A stretch of DNA of 64,000 nucleotides from Aporrectodea caliginosa (taxonomy: Eukaryota; Annelida; Clitellata; Crassiclitellata; Lumbricidae): the NCBI GenBank assembly GCA_020284085.1, contig JACEVL010000204.1, forward strand, positions 491,501 through 555,500, read 5' to 3'. Shown here piece after piece: positions 11,892 through 23,100 of this stretch (its first letter is position 1; every line of letters begins with the position of its first letter). The translations under genes and the position numbers were made by a program. The notes beneath the pieces are model-generated. The model searched no databases, was not told the DNA's origin, and saw nothing but the letters and a program-made list of their open reading frames with translations.

Positions 11892-13966
11892 CTGCATGAT
11901 CTTCCGAGGGAGATGCTGGAGTGTATTCTCGTTAAAGCGATAGCTATGGAAGTGAAGGGTATGAAGTTGGCCAAAACAGTGTGGAAAGAAAAAGCTGATC
12001 TGGTGATAAGCCGTCTTAGAACTGTCTGTTCGCAATGGAGCGACATCCTTACGACCGACTTCTTTCGAAATGAACTTCACAGAGCTCTAGACGGCATTGG
12101 TTTGTTCATGAAATATAATTATGTGTTGCTCTTTTGTGCGTACAATTAACTAGACATGAAATTAGAATTGCGGTCAATGTGTTAGTCACAATGAATTACT
12201 CTGAAATGTAACCGACATTAGGCTACTCCTCTTAACCTCGGAATGTCAAGGCGAGTGGCCAGGCCAAGACGTTGCCGCCTGAGCTTCTCATTGACTTTGC
12301 ACAGTTTTCTCTACGACTGTTTTTTGAGTAACAAACAGTACCTAGAAACAAAAAAATGAGTATTGCCGTTTAATCAGATTCGGAAGTAGGTTTAATCGGA
12401 TTCGAAAGTAGGTTTCTAGTAAGGTTTGACCGATTGTAATTTTTTGTCGATTTCCGATTCCGGATAGTTGATCTGCTTTTTCGATGGTTGCTTCACGGAT
12501 TTTATCATTGCATTTACCATCTTATTTTACCACCACCATTCGCCACCGCCTTCGTCATCATCATCGTCATCATCATCATCATTGCGCAGTTGTGTACAGC
12601 AAATCTTCTTCAGTGCATTAGGCCTATAGTTATATTGCTCGTATCCACTTAGGGCGGACCTGGGCAGTCTTTTTTGTTTGCGACTAACGCAGTATGCTAT
12701 TAAACTTATTTCGGGGTGGCCTTATTTAGCTGTGCGGTGAACCTGTAGCTCTTCTAGCACATTATGATCTGTTATTGCAATTTCCCGTGAAGCTACAATT
12801 GACTGTTGTCATAATCGTTATAAAAAATGCGCCATAGAAGCAATTGTGTAATAGTAGATTAGATTTCATAAACTGTTGCCAGTCTAATTGTTGCTATGAT
12901 CTAGATTCTAGAGTATAATTTATAATACCGGTACGGTCAATTTTCTAAGTGCACGTATGTTTGAAAAATGTACGTCGCCTAATCAGGATATTAATTTGTT
13001 TAGCTTTAACACATGCCATTTTGTTTGCGCAAGTTATTATAAGAGTAATGTTTTTTTTTAGCTCAGGAGACGATTCGTTTGGAAATTTTGCATCAATCAC
13101 AGATTAGAGGTTTTGCCCTCGAAGTTACTACAATGAAGGATGAAATATTTGTATTCTGCAAAGAAGTTGATCAAAACAATAGTATGCAGTGGTTCCCTTT
13201 ATCATACAACATTACGGTTTACGACCGCAACAATATGGCAGAGGTTAAAGATGTCATCGCGCTGCCAGGAATACGTGCGAGGGACATAGCAGCTTGCAAC
13301 GTTTCAAATTGCGTGTATGTACTAGAGCAAAACAAGGAATTGGAGTGCTCTTCAATCTTCCGCATTGCGAGGGATGAAGAACATCAGTTTAAAATGCAAA
13401 CATGGATCAGTGATCTAAAATTTGCAGTTTTTCGGATATCCGTATCAGAAAAAGGCAGCTTAATAATCATTTCACAACCGAAAGAACTGGATTCTCACGC
13501 AATAAGCATATATAGTCCGAACAACGGTTTCTTGCTTCATGAAGTACTGCTGTGTCCAAATATCTATGGGTACATGTTTGTTAGAAATGTGATTCAAAAA
13601 TCAAATGGAAACCTTGTATTAGATTCTCTTTATAGCGAACAATTTAAAACGGAATTAACTGAGATCGATACCGATGGCATTATTGAACGGCAATATAAAT
13701 ACTCACAAAGTGGAAGAACTTCTGTGAGTTTCGCCGATACTTCTGGTAGAATTCTGATAAATGATCGGGAATATGGAAAGTGGAAAATGTTAGATTCAGA
13801 GCTGAATCTCTTGGATTTTACCGGTCCACAGCCAAACCAGGATGGGGACGATTTCAATGATTTCACTAGGTTGCACTACAATAGCGAGTGGAATGAGGTA
13901 GTGGGTATTCGTTCAATTACTCTTTATACCGGTGTTCTAACCATCTTCCGTTTAAGTGAAGAATAG
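11892..13966 (+). CDS. F-box-like / beta-propeller protein, copy 2 (5' partial)
   Basis: Exons 11892-12099 and 13062-13966 are exactly as long as in copy 1 (208 and 905 bp) and join in the same phase, giving 370 codons plus stop. The F-box exon keeps LHDLPREMLECILVKA and VCSQWSDIL. The propeller exon ends FRLSEE. The intron donor is GTTTGT rather than GTTAGT in copy 1, which may be weaker. By eye about 49 amino-acid-changing and about 15 silent differences separate the large exons of the two copies. Changes are scattered and include charge reversals, yet neither copy has a stop or frameshift, so both are probably functional. The initiator exon was not found. The likely role is SCF-type substrate recognition, by inference. 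Confidence 0.72.
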
Positions 13967-16310
13967 AACCACTCTAAAGAACATTAACGATGTGAACAAT
14001 TGAAATAGTGTCGACATCTCGTGTAGTTACTGTTAGTCTGTTACTGTCTTAACGTTGCTACTACTGCATGCAATTTAAAACGTGTGTTGAGAAAACTATT
14101 CCGTTTCAAATATAACTTGCTAATTCGTTTACGCAATTCGTGTAATTAACAAAGCAATTTGTTTTTCTTTGTTTCGTGCAATTCATTAAACATTTTTTGC
14201 TCTCATGCATACATTGATCTGTTTAATAGTTAAAAAGTTTCTTTAGCGAAAAGAGATTTTATGATCGTAAGATTTGTAATTTAATTTCTTGTTCTATCAC
14301 AACCACCTTCACCATCCACTGACAGTTTTATGTCCGAACCCTGAGAATTGTTTTTCCTTGCAATCTACCTCTTGTTTCAAATAGGCTTTCATGATATAAG
14401 CTGATAGTCTTGGACAGCAGTTAAATTGCTCACTTAGAGGTGCCTCGCGGTGGTGGATCTAAGAATTTTTGCAAATCTAGAACCTATATGCCATTCAGAA
14501 AACACACAAAATGTACGAAACAAAACATACGGTCTAGAAAAAGAACGTTCACCATAAGAACTGGTTCCAAAATGGAAAGATAGCTTCATTGCAGGATCTA
14601 CGAGTGCAAGAGTGCCTATAGGGTCTTCGACGACCTTAAAACGGCCTTGTTACCTGTTGGCACTAAAACACTGGCGCCTTCAATGTTGCAGAATAATCGT
14701 CTGATCAAATGTTGCTTCAACAAGCAACCGTTCGGGAGATTTACTGTGCTGCCAATAGTCAACTTGGAAGCGCCGTGGAAGCGTGTTTGTCTTGTTCAAG
14801 CATTCTGTTCAATGTTTCATCTTCTCCGTACAGTGTCATCCTGGGACCAATGTCAGTTTTCATTCATTTCCCGAGAGGGTGCAGAGCTGAGCAATAAATC
14901 TACCTTGTATTCTGACTGGCTGCTGTGGAATACATAAATGAAAACTATTATTATCTTTTTATTATTAATGTTATTGTTACTGGGGTGTGCAGTGGTTAGC
15001 ATTCTATGAACCCAGAGGTCTTGGGTTGAAATCCAACCCATCGTATAGATTGCATACATGTATATCTGAACGGCTATATATGTTGACTGTACACAGAGTT
15101 TTAGGTGTTGGTGGGATTCATCCTCCTAACTTTAGGCTACTTCTTACTACCTCAGCTAGGTAACTGAAAAGATGGGGGTGGGGTCAGAGAACTAAAATAT
15201 CCTCACGTCGGGCATGACTGTATCCACGACCAGAAGTAGCCTAATAGCAATAGTTATTCCAAATCCTATATTATTTATTATTGCAATAACAATGTATATT
15301 ATGATATACACAAAATAGTAATACTATAACCATTATAATATTACTAAAATTTCCACATTAAACTGGATAGCAATAAATCTAATGAGATCTTATTTAGACG
15401 TACGCGTTGCAAGAATTTTAATCTCCCACCCTCTATACCAGGAATACCTGAGTCTGTTATTCTACGGGTAACCATTACAGATAGGCTTAGTTTGACCCTC
15501 CCCCATATTAACTGGATCTGTATTGACGCTAGCCAATCGCTCTATGCGATACCGGGAACGTGTCCTTATTGTCGGCGCCACCGGTCCTGGCAAGAGTTTA
15601 TGTAGCGCAATTTCAGAATATAGCGCACGGCCTGTGTTCTCTGTTCACACAAATCACCACCTAGCGAACAGGAAGGAGTTCTTTCACGGTAAGGTACGAA
15701 ATTACAAAAAGAAATCCATTTCACGGCAGTAATTTGTAAGTGCACCACAGAACCGATTCAGCCAAGACTGCCAAGTGGTGAACGTACAGTGGCAAAATCA
15801 GGGCCGGATTAAGGCTTCCGGGGGACCTAAGCCAAGAACCGGATTAAGACATCCGGGGGCCCTAACCCCAAACATGGGCCTCCGGAGCGTGGAAGGGAGC
15901 ATTTGCGCCCCCGGATTTTGCAAATATTTAAAAAAATTACTTATCGTCTTGGTTTTTATCAATCAATGGCTATGATTTTTCCACAGTTTTATTTTTCATC
16001 CAAGCTAGTCAAAATAACCCGAAAATTTTAAAATATAAAAACATTGAAACTTTTAACAGTTTTGTGTTTGAAATAAACGTTCAGAAATAACTGAAAACGG
16101 ATCTCGGAAGTTTCCAGAACGCTAACAACTGGCTCCATATTATGTCAAATGCTTCCAATAGCACTGGTGGCTGTTGGGATCCGCGCCAGACCCATAATCA
16201 CGGGAGCGAGTACTGATGGTGACGTGATAGGTTGCTTGCCTCCCATAAAAAGTGGGCTACTCTCTGTCAACGTTCACACAACCGGGGTAATGCGAGTTGA
16301 CGGCGGGCTG
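13967..16310. other. 3' flank of copy 2
   Basis: The flank matches that of copy 1 closely, with the same tRNA-derived SINE remnant at about 14965-15235. It contains the empty site of the hAT at about 15538-15545. No independent gene was recognised. Confidence 0.55.
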
Positions 16311-16566
16311 GTTATCTATCTTGGACATTCCTGATGTGGAGACGATAGTTACTAAAGCTGAGGATACGCTGCTATCTGCGGTCCAAAGGAACAGTTCACA
16401 CGTTCTGACAGAGCTTTTCCCACCTACTAACATACGCCAATATATAATGCGACCCCCCGACCTCATGATTATGTACTTCCCTTTAAGCAGGCGCGTAACT
16501 AGCATTACGCAATTACGCAAACTGCGTAAAGATTTTAGCAGCTCTCAAAAATTTTTAACCGTTTAG
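16297..16566 (+). mobile_element. Possible retroelement C-terminal tail remnant
   Basis: An open frame of 89 codons includes DIPDVETIVTKAEDTLLSAV and SSHVLTELFPP, which resembles the C-terminal tail after the RT domain of some LINE-type polyproteins. No catalytic motif is present and the assignment rests on general resemblance. Confidence 0.3.
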
Positions 16567-16857
16567 ATTACTTTTTGACATTCTAGATTATATATTATTC
16601 GTTGAATTTCTAATGTGCAGACTTTATTACTGTACAGTCAGTAAAACATTTCTTTTCGCCGACATAGTGAAAACTGCAAATTTCGTGGCACTTCTGAAAT
16701 TTCGATCACAGACCGACACTATAGATTAAATCATCGTAAGCTAATGTCATCTGGTCCACGCAAAACCCAGTACATAAGTCCTAATGTGATCTAGTATTTA
16801 GGGTTTGTGTTCTGACAGTAACCTCTGGTTGGTCTTGGATGTCACTTGTTGCTGCTC

Positions 16858-16982
16858 CTATTCTTTGATGCTATGCAGTCCAGAAACTCCAAGCATAGTG
16901 TCCACTATCAGCTCTGGATGGGAATCTGTCAGTTGGGCTCTACATGTCTGCAGGAGCTCGCCTGTGGGATTCTTCCAGTTAT
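16858..16982 (-). CDS. Possible terminal exon of an unidentified gene
   Basis: On the minus strand an acceptor gtgcatag|AT is followed by 40 codons and a stop: NWKNPTGELLQTC, AQLTDSHPELIVDTMLGVSG, ending HSIKE. The exon begins with the last two bases of a split codon. It cannot be the next CRNKL1 exon in register, because CRNKL1 exon 9 ends at a codon boundary and joining gives a stop after 17 residues. It does not resemble CRNKL1. It may be the 3' end of another gene or chance. Confidence 0.25.
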
Positions 16983-17121
16983 CTATGCACTATTAACCTA
17001 CTGATTAACTTTTTGTTCTTAAATACATTTAGGTTGGTGCAGGCAACGCTTCTGTGAGGTACTTAAACAGTGCTATAGTGTCAATATATTCATACATACA
17101 TACATAGATAAAATAACTTGC

Positions 17122-20100
17122 CTGTGATGGTGGTTTATTGGCAATAGCCCTTTCATAGAGTTCTATAATCTGTTCTGCGTTCGCAAGGCCTTCACTTTCC
17201 ATCACACGTATGTACTGATACCAAGAATCGTAATCATACTTGTTCGCTTCCACAGCCTATGCAAAATCAGATACATAAAGATCATTGTATGATTTTATGT
17301 TCAACACAGTTAAGAGCAAAAATGTATCAAAGTTAATGCACTTCAAATCAAGACAGTCAGAGAGGCCAAGGAAGCCATCAAAAACCATAAAAGTGCAAAT
17401 GAACTAGAACAGAATGGTGGCTTTGTTACTCAAGATCCATGCATCCCCATTTCAGAGCTGCTTCAACAAATTATCTGTCATTTTATCAACAGGCATCAAA
17501 ATAAATAAATTTCCTGTTAGTCATTAGCGTGCATTATGTGTATAATCACGAGAAACTTAGCCAAGCCATCTCCTGCATGAAAACACCAGCCTACAGCTTA
17601 CAGATAAATTTGCTTTCACAAGTTGCACCTCCTCACATGCATTTTTCAGTCGTTGTACCTGTAAAAGCACACTCACATATAGTTGTCTGGATGCACATTT
17701 AAGTCGGTGACACCGTGACAACACCTGTCATTATTCCTACTGAAATCTGACTGTAGTGTCCAATAATCGAGAAAATGCTACTCAGTGGTTTCTGTTAATA
17801 ATAGACATTTACCTCTTCATATTTAAATTTGCTTTTGCTCATAATGACATTATCGATTGCAGCATGATCACCAAATCTCTTCTCGTGTACTGTGTGGAGA
17901 CGCTGAATTTCCTGGCACTTGTCTCGTGGCAGAAGCTCCAGAGCTTTTTTATAGATAGCCCTTGCACGTTCATGCTAAATAAGCAACAGCAGCCAGCTGT
18001 TAAGAAACAACTATTAACAAATCACTAAACTATTAGCAAGTAATTAAAGTTTATCATTACTGTTGATCTGATTAATCAGTATTATCTGCAGTACATAGCA
18101 AGTGATAAATCTATAAGAAAGATTTAAACACAGTAACTCAAGCAAATGAAGAAAAAGTCCAAGACATTGTTAACTACTTGGAATTTCTGCTTGAATCCAA
18201 ATTACTCTGAAGAGCTCAACTCTGCATACACTGTATTCATTTCTGGAAAGCTCAAGTTAACAGTATTCTGAAAGACTGAATCACTTAAATTTCTAATCAC
18301 CGAGGTCTCTGAAACCTTTAAAACTGCAGTACCTGTCTTTAACACTTACTATGTACCTACCTCCTTTTGTCCCTCTTCGAACCTTGCGAATGCAATGAAA
18401 AGAGTTTCGTCAATGTGTTCCAAGCCAAAGTAAATTCCAGCTCTTTCGTAGATGCTTCGCGCACTGTCAATGAAGCCATTCTTCTCCTCAAACTTTGCAT
18501 ACTTAATCCAATTCTTGGTTGTTGGATGGATGCAGACAAAGCGTTCATATATAACCCTCGCTCTGTTCAGTTCCTTACAGCGTATCTCAAAGTTGATGTA
18601 TGACATCCACGCCTGCTCTCCCGGTTGCCATTCCATCCACCTTTCAAACACCTGGCGACAACCTAAAGCAACAGCAACCATTCACATAGTATTAAGAACA
18701 TTCATTTCAGATGTCACCTCAAGCAACGAAGTACAATGTGGGACTCTATGTACATGACTGAGCTTTTGAACAGCACCTTTGAAGGACTTCTCCAAAGTGC
18801 ATGTGTCCATGTCTACAGGATCGAACAGCCATCCCTTAACATAGAAAGAACATATAACCTGAGCCGAGTTAAAGTCCGTCTATATAACTGTTCACAGAAG
18901 ACTGTTCCAGAGATATGGAGCAACACACAAGATTGTGTAGTTTTCTCATAGTGATGATGTAAAAAATCAAGGGATCTGTAGATCTCCACAGGTAGTCCAT
19001 TGAAGCAATTAATGCCCTGATTAGGTTGAAACTAGCATGATCAATTCTCATGTGTATGCCAGAGTGGAACCATCAAACTAGGCCACAACCATGAGGTGGA
19101 CCTCAACTATATTCTCTCTTTGACAGGAAGTCAGTGGAGAGTGTCCCTCATATTCTTATACATTTAGAGAATTTTGGTAGATTTTGCCACTAGTTGGGCA
19201 GCAAAGTTGCAGTCTGAAGCTGAAAGAATCTGAATTTTTGGCATGCCTGTGAGGATGGAATTTCAGTAGTCCAAGTGCATGAGGGTGAAAGAATAGAGGA
19301 GAGCTATTGGGACAATGAATAACAGCTCACATTTAAACCATACTGAACAAATCTGATGCATTTGGTAAAGACAATTATTGTAGAAGTCCTTTCAAAATTT
19401 AAACAGGTCAGTAAGCACAGAGACTTGTTACACAAAAGCAACAAAGAAACTATAATACAGTCATGTTATAATCACACAGAAAAGTTACTTGACATAAGAA
19501 CAATAAAAGGAAGCCACTTTTTTCTGCACACCTGCAATGTTCCCAAGCTTCTCTTCCATGTAGACATATTTGAACCAAAGTTGGTCTGCTCTTGGCAGTA
19601 TGGACACGGCTCGATCCCAGACATTTCTTGCAGAGTTGATCTGCCTATTTCTGTAACAGATCCATTGTTTCCACTTGGTTAATGTAAGGTGTACATCACA
19701 GCTCCAACACATCAACAGGTTTAGTCAAACAGGACATTTATAATCGTAAGTACATTCTAACTTTCTCCTCTTTCCTAAACTCCATAGGATCAACTGATAT
19801 AACTTAACAAACTATGTTTAATTCACAAAGAGCAAACAACATTTGGGTCTACAGTAATTGCATGAATGTATTGTAATGCAATGTAACAAGACATTTATAA
19901 AGCGCCACTCAAGTGTCTCTCAGAAGCGCTCAACACGTGGCCATCAAACAGCTGAAAAAGTGCGTCTTCAAGAGTCTAGAGAAAACCATATAACCACATG
20001 CAGCATTAGTGGCACGAACAGAGGGCGGAAGTGCATTCCAGAACCGGAATCGAGAAGTCCCAATGAGCATGGGTGGTGGTTCGAAAGCACTCAGCAGTAC

Positions 20101-23100
20101 AATTAATTTTGTGAGGCAGGCCATATGTGCAAATTAAACATCAATACTCAGAATTATTAAAATCAGACTATTAGAAAAAAACAGTTTACTAAGTACTGCT
20201 AATACTATGTTACTATTGCTACTTCTTTGAAAGTTAGAAGTTAAAACGTGTAGAACAAATTTTCTTAACTACACAAATCATAACTCAAAAGTCATTAGGA
20301 GAAGATAGACGTCATTACATTAGATAAGATTATAGCCAGAGGGTACAAATGGTGTTAGACCAAGAAGACACAACCCCTTCCTGCAGCACTCACTTCATTT
20401 CCATTTCAGCGTAACGTAACCAGATGACTCTGTTTCTGTGGTCGACATCCAAAGCACGTTCGTACACTGACCGAGCACTGAAAACAAGCATCAACAGCAA
20501 ACATTTATACAATACCCTCATAATAATCCTTATAATATAATTATTATATGCAATTAAACTCTTCTGCAAAATTACAACCTCAAACCCAATGAACACATCT
20601 GAAATGCAAAAATGGATACAATACAAATAATGAAATTCCTGTGATAAAATAGCAGCACGATATTGGAAAAATGTTCACTAATCATCAATATGTAAATGGA
20701 ATAGTACTTTCTAAGATTGTGTTGACTCTCCTCCCATGATGCATATGCCAACCAGGTCGTAATTAGAGCGCGATTCTTTCTCAAATTGTCTTCAAATTTC
20801 TGCAACAAATGCACACACAATGATAAGTCAGGCAGAATAACTGTTCACTGCACTACTGCTGATGCCTTCCATAACTTACAGAGCAGTCAGCAGAGTGCTT
20901 TGTGGGGCTCACCATAATGGCTATTTTCAACCATTCCAAGGCATTCCATAATTATGAATGAACAATATATTGGCACATGGATAATAAAATCAAGTGCCAC
21001 ATCGTAGAACAATACTTTTGAGAGAGCAAAATGCAATTCAGCATGGAGATATATTTAGATTCAAGCAAATATATGTATATATATACTGGTACCTAAACAT
21101 GACTGCCAGTATACAATGTCTGGATGTATACATATTTAGTATTTAAAATCTCAACTCTTACAAATATTGTAACTGTAAAAGTTAACACTTCTAAAGTGCT
21201 ACTCAAAAGCTAAGTGCAGCATAGCAGCTAATTCACAAGTGCTACCTTAAAAGTTACAGGAGTTGTCCAGACATAGGAATTTGATAGAAGTACAACATCA
21301 TGTTGCCGTAAGCCCACAGAAGGAAATGTTTAAGAGAAAGTCAAAATATACTACTCAAATGAAAAAAATGTAAAAGAGGATAAATACACACAACAGTACA
21401 TTTGTACCATCAACCCAAAATTTTCAAAAATCTAACCTTACCTTGCGCTTTCGCATCTGATAGTCTTTTAATTCTTCTTCATCTGAAATCTTTTGCTTTG
21501 GAGGCTAAAACACAATGATAAATGCAACAGTATTTATAATATTTCTGTTAGCTGCACATATTTTCCAATCTAACAAATAGAAAAGAAAACACACAGTCAG
21601 GGCATTCAAGTGCAGACCAGACTGCGTACAGCTAGATTTAGGGTTCAATTTTGTTTAGTACCTTTGAAGGGTTCGTGAAAACTGCATGGATGCAAAACAT
21701 ACATATGTGTACCGGTAATTCAATATTGCAAAACCTCATATTTGTAAAGCTGTAAACTGCTTAGAGACTCCATGAAGGTAGGTTCCAGCAAATTTCATTA
21801 CATACTTCAGACTAAACAAGTTCTCAAAACAATGACAAACAAAAAAGTTAAGCCCATAAATCAGGTAATCATAAATCAAATCAGGCATATTACAAACTTG
21901 TAACAGCAAAGCATTTTATAAAGCTCAGACATGAAATTCTGTATGATTTACTCAAAAGATTTCTCTACCTACCGGTTGAACAAGTTCCAATTCTCGCTCC
22001 TTGGCTTCACGTAACAGCTGCTCCGCTGTTATCTGGACTGGAGCAGGCATCTTGTTCTTAACCTAAATAAACAACAAATATTATATTCTAATTTGTAGAT
22101 TTACTCACTAAAACGTACAAATTAAAATCTAATTCTACACACGCCCACAGCCATTCAACACACATGCCAAGCATGGCAAATAAAATTTATCAGAATTCTT
22201 AAAGAGTCAAATTCTAAGCAATGTTCTCCAAACACAAAGCATTCACTGATACCCCAAACAGTAAAAGCAACATTAATCTACAAGTACTTTTTCAAGTCCA
22301 TTTAATCTAAGAATAGTTCAAGCTAAAATCCCAATGAACAACTTGTTCAAAGATTGGCATAATCGCTATCATTTAAAGTTAAACTGTGTAACTGTATGTA
22401 TATACGTTAAGCTTTTCCATCTGCACTTTGAGCAAACTTCGGAAATGAAAAAGTTAGTCAACTATTTATGAGTTATTGAACTGAGATCAGTAAAGATTAC
22501 TTGCTAACCAGTACAGAGTACTTACTCACTTAGTGACCTATGCGAGAAAGCTGTGGTTCGTCTTATCATATTTATGTAAACCACTTATTATGCTCCTTAA
22601 AATTTCTGCACATCACAAAATAGCAGTTTGGGTTTAATCAGCATAAATGTATTTGTCAGTGTTTAATTAAACGCACTGGCTACGGAACCGTCCGGACGGT
22701 GCCGTTATTTCTTTTCTACGGAACCGTCCGCAAATAATCTATGGGCGATTGCACATATCTATGGCGTGACAGCCGAACCATCAATAGCGCAGTAGTTAAG
22801 GGATTAACGTCAACTAACCCTAACCCTGACCCTAACGGACGCCTAATTTGACACTAAACGACCACACGAATACTAACCAGGCCCTAATCGACCCTCAAGT
22901 TGTCCGCCATATAAAAATATTCGACGGGAAGACAACAAGTTAGTTTCGTGACAGGCTTCTGCCAATATTTATTTCAACCGGATGTACACGCCATAGATAT
23001 GTGCAATCGCCCATAGATTATTTGCGGACGGTTCCGTAGAAAAGAAATAACGGCACCGTCCGGACGGTTCCGTAGCCAGTGCGTTAATTAAATCCAAGAG

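Larger units (their letters stand above)
10591..16310 (+). repeat. Tandem duplication, copy 2
   Basis: This block is collinear with 71-7830. It lacks the intron LINE and the hAT of copy 1 but has its own LINE insertion at 11168-11761. Paired insertions and empty sites show the duplication predates these three insertions. Confidence 0.85.

Noticed and set aside
22810..22845. Interstitial telomere
   Set aside because: Only about three imperfect CCCTAA units, inside a Mutator-like element; too short to indicate a chromosome fusion or end.
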